52,647 nt of DNA from Bradyrhizobium iriomotense (lineage in GTDB: Bacteria > Pseudomonadota > Alphaproteobacteria > Rhizobiales > Xanthobacteraceae): the NCBI RefSeq assembly GCF_030160715.1, contig NZ_BSOW01000051.1, positions 1 through 52,647 on the forward strand. Reading direction: 5' to 3'. The position numbers and the translations under genes were made by a program. Below are positions 16,898 to 25,144 of the stretch, piece by piece (the first letter of the stretch is position 1; the number at the start of each line of letters is the position of its first letter). The notes beneath the pieces are model-generated. The model searched no databases. It saw only the letters and a list, made by a program, of their open reading frames with translations, and was not told where the DNA came from.

Positions 16898-17787
16898 TCG
16901 CCTCTCCTATTAATTCGTACGAGGTCGACAGGCGGCCCCCCCGTCCCCTTTCGATGGGGAGAGGATCACCTCCTCGACACGCCCGATTTCGTTGTGCATG
17001 AGCGCAGCGCTCTCGATAGGCCTGATTGATAGTGGTTTGCGGCCTGCTTCCGGAGACGAGGCGTAGCAAGCGCAGTTGACGTAGAAATGTCCTATTATTA
17101 GCCCTGCTAATAGTTGAAGTATTGCTGCAATTAAATAAGCTGGCGATCCAATCGCCGCATCTATCGCCGGTGCCAATTTTATTCTGCACGACAGCCTTAA
17201 TACGCACAGTAAATTATGCCACATCTTACTGGTCTTGCTGGGAAGCGCATCCAACAAACAAGTTAAATGGTCGAGATGAACTGTGAAAAAAACAGCGCGC
17301 AACTGGCGCAGTCAAAAATCAAGGTTGTGTGTTCAGTCGCGCAGAGAAAACACTCTCCAAGCGCAGGAGCCCTTGTTTGCCTATGCTGGCGAGTAACGCG
17401 CCGAGCTCGGCTTGGAGACGCAGCAGAAGTTTGACATTTCGGATACCATGTGATGTTCATTTTCAACTAGCGCAGCAGGAGCCTCTACCGCGAGTTGAGG
17501 CGGCATCTTGGGTCTTTCGTCGATTTGCGATCTTGAAGCAGACAATGCTTGGGGAGGGGTGATATGGGGGTAGGTGTCGCGACAGTAAGTTGTTTCGATC
17601 GTCGGTCGAGACAAAGCGGTGATTAGCACATACATCGAGACGAACGCTAAAGCCGCGTGCCTCATTCTCTGAGCCCGCGGCGTTTTGATCGCGTCTAGGC
17701 CGCTCACTACATACAGGGGCGCGAGAAGGCCTTGAATCCGCATCGGAATGCGAATCTACGGCAATAGGAGGAGCAGACGTCGAAGGC
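16898..17787. other. Long divergent intergenic region (operon / lysR)
   Basis: These 890 bp separate the divergent metE-like operon and the lysR gene. They hold a 17-bp palindrome at 17096-17112, a second dyad GGCGAT-CCA-ATCGCC at 17142-17156, and a small leader hairpin (TCCCC/GGGGA) about 50 bp upstream of the metE-like start. The minus-strand frame at 17381-17743 has one hydrophobic stretch but no recognisable family, and I do not call it a gene. Confidence 0.5.
17096..17112. promoter_or_regulatory. Perfect dyad, candidate LysR-type operator
   Basis: TATTAGC-CCT-GCTAATA is a perfect 7+3+7 palindrome and contains the T-N11-A core (T17098, A17110) expected for LysR-type regulators. It lies about 200 bp upstream of the metE-like operon and is the strongest AT-rich dyad between the two divergent units. 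Confidence 0.5.
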
Positions 17788-18684
17788 ATGAAAATCAGTT
17801 CTCACCAGATTGCGGCCTTTACAGAGGTCTTCCGGCAGAGAAGCGTTTCAGAAGCTGCAGCCGTCCTCGGTGTCACCCAATCGGCCGTCACCCAGCATCT
17901 TGCGAAGCTTGAGCAACATATGGGGACGACCCTTTTTATCCGTCATCGCAGCGGGCTCGAGCCGACAAAACCAGCCCAGGAACTGTTTGCGCTAACTGAT
18001 CGCGTTCGAGTCCTCGAGCAGCTCGTCGCGGAGAAGATCAATGCCTACAGTGACCTATCGGCCGGACATCTAACGGTGATCGCGAACGCGCCGCGCCCGG
18101 CAATGCCACTTATTTCCGAGTTCAACCGGCATTTTCCCGCAGTCAGAATCACCTTCTCCCTGGTGCCCTGGGAGCTTGCTAAGCAACGGCTTGAAGCGCG
18201 TGATGTCGATATTGCTATCATCACTGAGCCTGATGACATTGCCAACCTATTCCACGTGCAGCTAAGCAAGACTCGGCTTATGGCGTTCATGCGGCGTGAG
18301 CATCGACTCGCCGGCAGACCGACACTCACTCTTGCCGAACTTGCCCAAGAGAGAATCATTCTAACCGAGGATGGTTCGCTGACGCTCCGCGAAGTGGAAA
18401 AAGCTTGTCTTGAGAGCAGTACAAGTATGCCAAATATTATCAAAATGACGACTTATCCTGTTCTGAAGGAGGCCGTTCTGCATGGAATCGGAATCGGCGT
18501 CCTTCTCGAGGACAGCGTGTTTCCAGCAGAGGAGCTCGTCTATAAAACAGTCGACGAACTCTGCACTGATTTCAAAACATATATTGTCACGACATCGGAC
18601 AAAAGGCGCCTGCGCTGCGTAAAATCGTTCTTCGAAACCGTTGAAATGTCTTTAGAAAATCAAGGCAATACGTTTCCCCGCTAG
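17788..18684 (+). CDS. LysR-family transcriptional regulator
   Basis: This 298-residue regulator has an N-terminal winged helix-turn-helix (residues 5-62: FTEVFRQRSVSEAAAVLGVT, QSAVTQHLAKLEQHMGTTLF). A LysR effector domain follows, containing DVDIAIITEPDD and FMRREHRLAG. It is divergent from the transporter operon and convergent with the aldehyde dehydrogenase gene, so it probably senses a metabolite of this block and controls both arms. The effector domain is short and lacks obvious specificity clues. It could belong with the aminoethylphosphonate-associated LysR group, but that is a guess from context. Confidence 0.88.
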   Translation: MKISSHQIAAFTEVFRQRSVSEAAAVLGVTQSAVTQHLAKLEQHMGTTLFIRHRSGLEPTKPAQELFALTDRVRVLEQLVAEKINAYSDLSAGHLTVIANAPRPAMPLISEFNRHFPAVRITFSLVPWELAKQRLEARDVDIAIITEPDDIANLFHVQLSKTRLMAFMRREHRLAGRPTLTLAELAQERIILTEDGSLTLREVEKACLESSTSMPNIIKMTTYPVLKEAVLHGIGIGVLLEDSVFPAEELVYKTVDELCTDFKTYIVTTSDKRRLRCVKSFFETVEMSLENQGNTFPR

Positions 18685-18940
18685 ACAGATTGGAAATCAC
18701 ACCGCGCAAGCCAATCGTGAGGGGGGCGAGGTGGGTGCCGAGCTCCACGATACCGCGACGTCTGGCTCAAACAAGTGCGGTGGGCCGCCTTCGCAGAGTA
18801 CAAACGCTCGAGCGCGGCAGGAAAACTTAAGATCCGGTCCACCGTGGGAGAGATCAGAAGATCGCAATCATTTGCAAGGGCTACTGCCGCCGACCCTGCC
18901 AGATCGTCATGATACGCAAACGAAGCAGAGAACTGCTGGC

Positions 18941-20383
18941 CTAGACTGACCATGGAAGCGAGTAGGTCTTCAACTGCGTGAAGCTCCGCATCGCCTCCAG
19001 CACGCCCTCTTTGTGCCCGAGTCCGGACTGCTTGATTCCCCCGAATGGGGTCAATTCGGTGCGATACCCGGGAACTTCCCACACGTTGACGGTGCCAACC
19101 GCGAGACCGTCGATGAGCTTCGTTACATAATCAAGCCGATTGGAGCACACTCCAGCAGAAAGTCCAAACTGGGTCGCGTTCGCCATCGATATGATCTGAT
19201 CAACATCATTAGGACAACGGATGATCGGCAGCACAGGCCCGAATGTTTCTTCAATAACAAGTTCGGACGTCGGTGAGACGTGGTCCAATAGGGCGGGCGG
19301 ATAGGACGCGCCGTGAGGCTGGTTACCGAGCAACAGGGTAGCACCAGCATCGACGGCATCGGCAACCCGTCGAGCAATTAGCTGGGCAGCCTCTCGACTG
19401 ATGACAGTGCCGATGTCAACCGATGGATCGCTGGGATCGCCGATCGAAAGCTTCAGCATGTGATGGAGCGCCCGCTCGGCAAATTCGTCGGCAACGGAGT
19501 CAACCACCAACGCCCGCTTGACGGCTGTACATCGTTGACCCGAGTTCTTGGTCGCTCCTTGAACCGCCAAATACGCTGCTCGATCGACGTCGGCATCCTC
19601 AAGCACGATGATGGGGTCATTCCCACCGAGCTCCAAGATGAGCTTCCGGTAACCGGCTCGTTCCGCAATATGGTGCCCGACGTGAACGGAGCCAGTAAAT
19701 GTGACGAGCTCAGCACTTCGATCGGTAAACATGGCGTCTCCCAAGGGGACGGGAGCCCCTGTCAGGATCGAAAGCATTCCCTCGGGCAGGCCTTGCTCGT
19801 AGAGAATCCTGCCAAGCGCAAGCGCAGTCAACGGCGCTCGCTCAGACGGCTTCAGGACGACGCGGTTGTTTGTCGCAATCGCAGGCGCAAGTTTATGGCT
19901 GACGAGGTTAAGAGGATGGTTAAACGGAGTGATAGCTGAGATCGCACCGGCGAGGGGCGTACGCATGGAAAAAATACGCCGTTCGTGCGGGGTTGCGCCA
20001 ATGTCAGATGGATAAATCTCGCCGTCGCTCTGGATTAGCATATGGGCAGCAAATGACCAGACGTCGCATGCACGCGCAGTTTCATGCAAAGAGTCCTTCA
20101 GGCAGAGCCCTGTTTCTGCTGTGATGAGCCGAGCAAACCGGCCTTGATCCCTCTTAATGGCGCTTGCCGTCGCCAGGAGGATATCCGTTCGTTCGCGGCG
20201 CGTGAGCCGGGGGCGAATCCGCGCGGCCGCTTCAAATGCCTGGCGTGCATGCTCCGGTCTGCTTTGCGGGACTCTGCCAAGAAGCATTCCTGTGAACGGA
20301 TTGTTCACGTCGATCGTTGCGTCCGAGTGGGCAGGCAAACCTGCGATGAGCATTGGATGATAGTCTTCATCGGTATCGTACAT
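18941..20383 (-). CDS. Aldehyde dehydrogenase, phosphonoacetaldehyde dehydrogenase-like (PhnY type)
   Basis: This NAD(P)-dependent aldehyde dehydrogenase of 480 residues has catalytic Cys285 in GQRCTAVKR and the general-base Glu in LELGGNDP near residue 250. The oxyanion segment is TPFNHPLNLVSHKLAP, and NVWEVPGYRTELTPFGG lies near the C-terminus. The words CTAVKR, VWEVPGYRTE and FGGIKQSGLG recall phosphonoacetaldehyde dehydrogenase PhnY, which makes phosphonoacetate. Sulfoacetaldehyde or another anionic aldehyde is an alternative. The ATG at 20383 has AAAGAG upstream. Frames extended to 20494 are less likely. It follows the decarboxylase that would supply its substrate, so the two should run consecutively. 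Confidence 0.85.
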   Translation of the reverse strand: MYDTDEDYHPMLIAGLPAHSDATIDVNNPFTGMLLGRVPQSRPEHARQAFEAAARIRPRLTRRERTDILLATASAIKRDQGRFARLITAETGLCLKDSLHETARACDVWSFAAHMLIQSDGEIYPSDIGATPHERRIFSMRTPLAGAISAITPFNHPLNLVSHKLAPAIATNNRVVLKPSERAPLTALALGRILYEQGLPEGMLSILTGAPVPLGDAMFTDRSAELVTFTGSVHVGHHIAERAGYRKLILELGGNDPIIVLEDADVDRAAYLAVQGATKNSGQRCTAVKRALVVDSVADEFAERALHHMLKLSIGDPSDPSVDIGTVISREAAQLIARRVADAVDAGATLLLGNQPHGASYPPALLDHVSPTSELVIEETFGPVLPIIRCPNDVDQIISMANATQFGLSAGVCSNRLDYVTKLIDGLAVGTVNVWEVPGYRTELTPFGGIKQSGLGHKEGVLEAMRSFTQLKTYSLPWSV

Positions 20384-20533
20384 GCCATAATTCTCTTTGG
20401 GCGTCTCTTTGAGATCCACGACCGCGGTCGCGTCTTCGAAGTGGATGTGGGCAGGCGGTGGAGCAGGTCTTTGACAACCTCGTTTATGTTCCAAACCAGA
20501 GCGATGAAGATCAGCCCATAGACGGCCACCGAG

Positions 20534-21694
20534 CTATGACACGAGCCCCATTTTGTCGGTTGTCGCTATCTCATTGCCGCAGATGCCGATGCCGCGCTGA
20601 AACATGGTCTTATTCTGAAGCGGAGAGTATCGACTTGTGACGCGAGCAAGCTGAGAGGGATGGAGGCGATTGACCTTGCAGACCACGAAATGAGGGCCGC
20701 TGCGCCAGGCGCACTGTCGCAAGGCTGTCGTGATATGCTCGGCCCGCTCACAGCGAGTAGCCGTTCGATAACCGCAGGCGGAGGCAACGGCCTCGAGAGA
20801 TGTCGTTCGTGACGTCGAGAATTGACCGCCCGTCGAAACGTATCCTTCGTTGTCCAGCACTACATGAATGAGATTCTGGGGGGCGGCATAGCCGATAGTC
20901 GATAGGATACCCATGTGCATCAGCGCGCCGCCATCTCCATCCAGTGCCAGGACGGTTCGGGTGGGCGAAGTCAGCGCAACCCCTGCCGCAACCGCGCTGC
21001 AATGTCCAAGGGAGCCCTGCATGTAGAAGTTAGTGGGACGATCCTGGACACGGAGCAGCTCACGAGAAATGTATCCGGTCGTAGAGACAACAAGAGTATC
21101 GGGTTCGAGCTGCTGGTAAATCAACTCAATGGCTTGTCCGACACTGACCCCATAGTGAACTGTATTAACCTGTCTTTCGTCGGGGCTGCACTCGGATAAT
21201 TGCCCCCTCCGAAAGAGCAATGCAAACGGTGCTGAACGATGAAATGTATCGTCGCCTTGTGCGAGCGCGCGATCCAAGCCAGACTCGGTGCCATCAAAGT
21301 CACAGCATTCAATAGAGAGCTGATTCAAGAGGGCCTTTGTGTTGGCACCCATGATCGTGTGTTGCGGCTCGTCGGCAGGTTCATCGGGGTGGCCACGAAC
21401 GGATAAGAGTAGCAGGATGGGAATTTTGTTGACCATTAACAGAGATGTCAGCGGGTTGATGACATTTCCGAGCCCAGAATTTTGAAGCGCAACGACCCCT
21501 CGTTGACCTGAGAGCGCCGCGCCAGCAACTAGCGCAACTGCGCTACCTTCGTTGGCCGCCGGCACAGTCAGGAGTCCTGAAGATTCGGCAACAAGGCCGA
21601 AGAGATCACCAAAGATGGAACACGGTACCCCGGAGAAAAAGGTATACCCGGCCGTCCGAAGCTTAGACAAGAGAACATGGGTTGGAATAGACAT
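20534..21694 (-). CDS. Phosphonopyruvate decarboxylase-like ThDP enzyme
   Basis: This 386-residue thiamine-diphosphate decarboxylase has the compact single-chain layout of phosphonopyruvate decarboxylase: an N-terminal Pyr domain with catalytic Glu49 (AANEGSAVAL), then a PP domain. The ThDP/Mg motif LDGDGGALMHMG starts near residue 251 and ends in NLIHVVLDNEGYVSTGGQ. The LMHMG and VSTGGQ words match phosphonopyruvate decarboxylase better than two-subunit sulfopyruvate decarboxylase (LMNLG). The reaction would be 3-phosphonopyruvate to phosphonoacetaldehyde plus CO2, the step that pulls PEP mutase forward in phosphonate biosynthesis. It sits between a methyltransferase (72 bp upstream) and the aldehyde dehydrogenase. 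No PEP mutase gene is present in the window. Confidence 0.87.
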   Translation of the reverse strand: MSIPTHVLLSKLRTAGYTFFSGVPCSIFGDLFGLVAESSGLLTVPAANEGSAVALVAGAALSGQRGVVALQNSGLGNVINPLTSLLMVNKIPILLLLSVRGHPDEPADEPQHTIMGANTKALLNQLSIECCDFDGTESGLDRALAQGDDTFHRSAPFALLFRRGQLSECSPDERQVNTVHYGVSVGQAIELIYQQLEPDTLVVSTTGYISRELLRVQDRPTNFYMQGSLGHCSAVAAGVALTSPTRTVLALDGDGGALMHMGILSTIGYAAPQNLIHVVLDNEGYVSTGGQFSTSRTTSLEAVASACGYRTATRCERAEHITTALRQCAWRSGPHFVVCKVNRLHPSQLARVTSRYSPLQNKTMFQRGIGICGNEIATTDKMGLVS

Positions 21695-21766
21695 GCCGTG
21701 CTCACGAGGCTCATTGAGAGCAGCGGTGGAATGAGCCGTTCCTGCAAAGCGGAGAAGTCATCGGCG

Positions 21767-22843
21767 TCAGGCGATCTTTCTCGCAACGATGAGGCTGCGA
21801 TTGCAGATTGATTTGTGGAATTCCATCTCCTGGAAGCCGGTCCTCTCGAGCATGGCCCGCATGTCCTCAAAGGTGTAACAGCAGCCTTCGTATCCGGTGG
21901 TCAGCAGCACGGAGTATTCTGCTTCGGCTGCCGAGGATGGGCGTCCTCCGCGATCATCAGGGTGGCAGCCGTAAATTGCTATCCGACCATCGCAAGCAAT
22001 GGTGTCAAAAGACTTGCTCAGGAGAAGGTGAACCTTGTCTGGTCCGCAATTGTGAAGCACATGCGAATAGAGGTGGAGGCTAGCATTCCGAGGCAGAGGA
22101 TCAACGAACATATCGCCAGCTATGACATTGGCGCGACTCGGGTATAGATTCCGGTCCGCCAGGCACGTTCTTGCAAGCTGATCAACGGGGGGACGCTCAA
22201 GGATCGTTGCCGAGAGTGAGGAATAGCGCATCAACAAATGCGCGGAATAGACCCCCGATCCACCGCCTACATCGAGTACGCAAGTATCATTCGTGCAATC
22301 AAGCAGCTTCGCAAGGTGCGGAGCAAAGATCCGTCCGCGTTCCTCCATCCCGCGTGTGTTCAGATCGGCGAACTCATCCGTCTGCATCAAGGCGTCCCAG
22401 GTCTTGGTTACGCCGCGCTCAACGTGCCAGGTATCCGAGCCATCCTGTCGCAGGATCTCATAAAGTTCCCGCACAGATGACTTGTATTTCATCGTTGCAA
22501 TATACGACGCGACGTTGTCCGGGGAATTTCCGCTCAGATACCGAACGGCTGTCGGCGTTGCGTGCAGTCGGCCGGATTGTCTGGAGATGAGGCCCCACGA
22601 TTCAAAGAGCCGAAGCATGGTCCGTGTTGGCCGCTCGCGAAGAAAGAAATGAACTCGCAGTTCCTCTTCCGTTACCGGCTGGCCATCCAGGTAAGTAAAA
22701 AGATCAAGCCACGAAACTGCGGCGATATAGAGATCGGCCGCATAGGAGCTGTCGCGCCACTTGATAATTTGAGCAATATCGGGAAAGCAGACAGGCGCGG
22801 CTTCAGAGATCTGGGCGCGTGACGTCAGTGCAGACGAATGCAT
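21767..22843 (-). CDS. SAM-dependent O-methyltransferase (Methyltransf_2 type)
   Basis: This 358-residue protein has an N-terminal winged-helix dimerisation domain (LFTYLDGQPVTEEELRVHF, LRLFESWGLI) and a C-terminal class I methyltransferase domain. The SAM motif is LDVGGGSGVYSAHLL near residue 190, followed by the acidic IAGDMFVDPLP and the family's LYSHVLHNCG, where the catalytic His of plant and antibiotic O-methyltransferases usually lies. The ATG at 22843 has AAGGA upstream. It begins the methyltransferase-decarboxylase-dehydrogenase operon. By context it could methylate a hydroxyl or phosphonate oxygen of a pathway intermediate, as seen in some phosphonate natural-product clusters. The acceptor is unproven. 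Confidence 0.82.
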   Translation of the reverse strand: MHSSALTSRAQISEAAPVCFPDIAQIIKWRDSSYAADLYIAAVSWLDLFTYLDGQPVTEEELRVHFFLRERPTRTMLRLFESWGLISRQSGRLHATPTAVRYLSGNSPDNVASYIATMKYKSSVRELYEILRQDGSDTWHVERGVTKTWDALMQTDEFADLNTRGMEERGRIFAPHLAKLLDCTNDTCVLDVGGGSGVYSAHLLMRYSSLSATILERPPVDQLARTCLADRNLYPSRANVIAGDMFVDPLPRNASLHLYSHVLHNCGPDKVHLLLSKSFDTIACDGRIAIYGCHPDDRGGRPSSAAEAEYSVLLTTGYEGCCYTFEDMRAMLERTGFQEMEFHKSICNRSLIVARKIA

Positions 22844-23425
22844 TACTGCAAGTCCTTGTCTCAAAGCGAGTTTGTATCTTTGAATGAGCTATTGCTGAAT
22901 GTCGGCAAGCTCCAGTCCGACGTTTTGCAAGCAATCAGTGACACGCGTCTGTCATCTGGATCAATTGCCATTGTTGGTAGTTGACCGCTCGCAAATTTGC
23001 TCGATCACGGCTCGGAGGAATGACCGTGAATTGGATGATTACAAGCTGTCCGACTTTTGGTGAGGAAAATCAAAAAAGCCATGCGTGCATAATGCGACCA
23101 ATCCTATGCGCAGCACGCAGCCACATGTTTAGCGTCGAGTGCGACCGCTACGATCTGCTCTAGGCAATCGCTCCACGATATATGTCGCTTGCCGGCCATT
23201 GTTTGCGCGCGTGCGGTCCCTCAAATTGCGGTCCGTGACATATCGAATGCAGCTCGAAGCTGTCGTACTGCAGACGTATGTCGCAATTGTTTCAAAAGCA
23301 TAAGGCGCCGCAGTCGTTGCGACTTTCTAGGCGTTGTGTTTGCGCTTAACTGTCGCGGCCCCCCAACTGGTACGATACTTGCTGCTCTCCCTCGCTAGGT
23401 CGTCAAGAACAGATGGGAGGAGAAG
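22844..23425. other. Divergent intergenic region with sigma-54 promoter
   Basis: No gene is apparent. The region separates the minus-strand methyltransferase operon from the plus-strand monooxygenase. It contains a -24/-12 promoter for the latter (23368-23383). A half-matching enhancer-like TGT-N10-ACG at 23261-23276 lies about 90 bp upstream of it. Confidence 0.5.
23368..23383 (+). promoter_or_regulatory. Sigma-54 (RpoN) -24/-12 promoter
   Basis: TGGTACGATACTTGCT matches the TGGYACG-N4-TTGCW consensus at every fixed position, with the required ten bases between the GG (23369-23370) and GC (23381-23382). Transcription would start near 23394, about 30 bp before the monooxygenase ATG. A NifA-like upstream site with one mismatch (TGT-N10-ACG) is at 23261-23276. 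Confidence 0.65.
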
Positions 23426-25066
23426 ATGACCCCAACCACGAGCGGGGCCAGTGGTGGTAATGGCGCGCATGCGACTGCCAAATTCGATGTCCTGATCATC
23501 GGAGCCGGCATCGCTGGCCTTTATCAACTGTACCGGCTACGGGAGCTCGGGCTGAACGTCAGGGCGATCGACGCGGCCTCGGAGGTCGGCGGCACTTGGT
23601 ATTGGAACCGTTATCCTGGTGCGCGTGTCGATTCAGAGGGCCACGTCTATCAGTACCTTTTCTCTGAAGACCTCTACAAAGGATGGAGTTGGAGCGAAAG
23701 GTTTCCGAGCCAATCCGAAATCGAACGCTGGCTCAATTACGTGGCGGACCAGCTTGATCTGCGCAAGAATATTCAGTTCGGCGCGACGGTCCAGAGCGCT
23801 CATTTCAATGAAACGACGGAGCGATGGGTGGTCGCGACCGACAAGGGTGATGTGATCGATACTCAGTTTCTCATCACCTGTTGCGGCATGCTTTCGGCGC
23901 CCCATGTGTCGTTCCCGGGGCAGGAGACGTTCAAGGGGCTGGCTTTTCATACGGCGCGATGGCCGCAGCAACCGGTTGATTTTGCCGGGAAGCTTGTCGG
24001 CGTGGTCGGTATCGGAGCAACGGGGATCCAGGTGATCCAGACGATCGCGGAAAAGGTCGGTCATCTCAAGGTGTTCGTCCGCACGCCGCAATACATCCTC
24101 CCTATGAAGAATCTCAAGTACACCGCCGCGGACGTCGAGGCCTACAAGTCGAAGTTCAAAGCCCTTACCGAGCAGCTGCCGCACACGTTCACGGGCTTCG
24201 AATATGACGTTGAGTACGCCTGGGCCGGTCTGCCACCGCAACAGCGCCGCAAGGTGATCGAAGACTGCTGGAACGACGGTTCTGTGAAGTTGTGGATAGC
24301 GTCCTTCGCTGAATTGTTTTTCGATGAGGGCGTGAACGCGGAGATCTCCGAATTCGTGCGCGCGAAAATGCGCGAGCGGCTCAGGGATCCAAGACTTTGC
24401 GAGCTGCTGATCCCGAGCGATTACGGATTCGGGACCCATCGGGTACCCTTGGAGCAGAATTTCCTCGAGGCCTTCCATCGAGCTAATGTGGAAGTTGTCG
24501 ACGTCAAGACTAACCCAATCGAGCGCATCACGACCGAAGGCATCCAGACGGCGGACGGCACAATTCACCCGCTCGACGTCATCATCCTAGCAACGGGATT
24601 CGACGCAGGAACGGGCGCTTTGACCCGCATCGACATCCGCGGTCGCGATGGACGATCGTTGAGGGAGGAGTGGGGCAGAGACATCCGGACCACCATGGGA
24701 TTACAGGTGCACGGCTATCCCAATCTCTTCACGACCGCCGTGCCGCTTGCCCCCGCCGCCGCGCTTTGCAACATGACTACCTGCTTGCAGCAACAGGTTG
24801 AGTGGATAACCGGATGCATTAGCTATCTCTGCGGCAAAAACTTGAAGTTCATCGAACCTTCCAAAGCGTTGGAAGATCAATGGGTGGCGCATCACGATGA
24901 GACGGCCAACGCGATGCTGATCGCCAAGACTGATTCCTGGTACTTGGGATCGAACGTCGAAGGGAAGCCGCGCCGCGTACTCTCCTACACCGGGGGTGTG
25001 GGCAGCTATCGGCAAAAGTGCGACGAAGTCGTCGCGAGCGGCTATGAGGGCTTTGCCACGCACTAG
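23426..25066 (+). CDS. Flavin-dependent Baeyer-Villiger monooxygenase
   Basis: This 546-residue class B flavoprotein monooxygenase inserts oxygen into ketones, giving esters or lactones with NADPH. The FAD Rossmann motif is GAGIAGLY (residues 26-33). The Baeyer-Villiger fingerprint FKGLAFHTARWP is near residue 168, and the NADPH Rossmann motif GIGATGIQ is near residue 192. GGTWYWNRYPGARVDSE is the classic cyclohexanone/phenylacetone monooxygenase segment. GGGAGGAG precedes the ATG. It is preceded by a sigma-54 promoter, implying expression under nitrogen-limited or symbiotic microaerobic conditions. A CoA-transferase follows after 78 bp. The ketone substrate cannot be inferred. Confidence 0.92.
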   Translation: MTPTTSGASGGNGAHATAKFDVLIIGAGIAGLYQLYRLRELGLNVRAIDAASEVGGTWYWNRYPGARVDSEGHVYQYLFSEDLYKGWSWSERFPSQSEIERWLNYVADQLDLRKNIQFGATVQSAHFNETTERWVVATDKGDVIDTQFLITCCGMLSAPHVSFPGQETFKGLAFHTARWPQQPVDFAGKLVGVVGIGATGIQVIQTIAEKVGHLKVFVRTPQYILPMKNLKYTAADVEAYKSKFKALTEQLPHTFTGFEYDVEYAWAGLPPQQRRKVIEDCWNDGSVKLWIASFAELFFDEGVNAEISEFVRAKMRERLRDPRLCELLIPSDYGFGTHRVPLEQNFLEAFHRANVEVVDVKTNPIERITTEGIQTADGTIHPLDVIILATGFDAGTGALTRIDIRGRDGRSLREEWGRDIRTTMGLQVHGYPNLFTTAVPLAPAAALCNMTTCLQQQVEWITGCISYLCGKNLKFIEPSKALEDQWVAHHDETANAMLIAKTDSWYLGSNVEGKPRRVLSYTGGVGSYRQKCDEVVASGYEGFATH

Positions 25067-25144
25067 GGCCCGATCCGGCGCGGAGCAATTTTGATAGTCA
25101 AAAGATCCCGATTGGAAGCCTTTGATTGGGAAAATGGAGCCACG

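Noticed and set aside
17381..17743. Possible small membrane protein upstream of lysR
   Set aside because: One hydrophobic stretch only, no ribosome site, no family features, and it lies in the regulatory region.
18681..18940. Minus-strand frame downstream of the aldehyde dehydrogenase with amino acid kinase-like wording (HDDLAGSAAVALANDCDLLI)
   Set aside because: Only about 40 residues match the pattern, the glycine-rich N-terminal motif is absent, and it overlaps the dehydrogenase end in another frame. It may be debris but is not strong enough to annotate.
23633..24568. Long minus-strand frame (311 residues) inside the monooxygenase gene
   Set aside because: Antisense shadow of a GC-rich gene; the plus-strand protein has clear FAD, NADPH and Baeyer-Villiger motifs.
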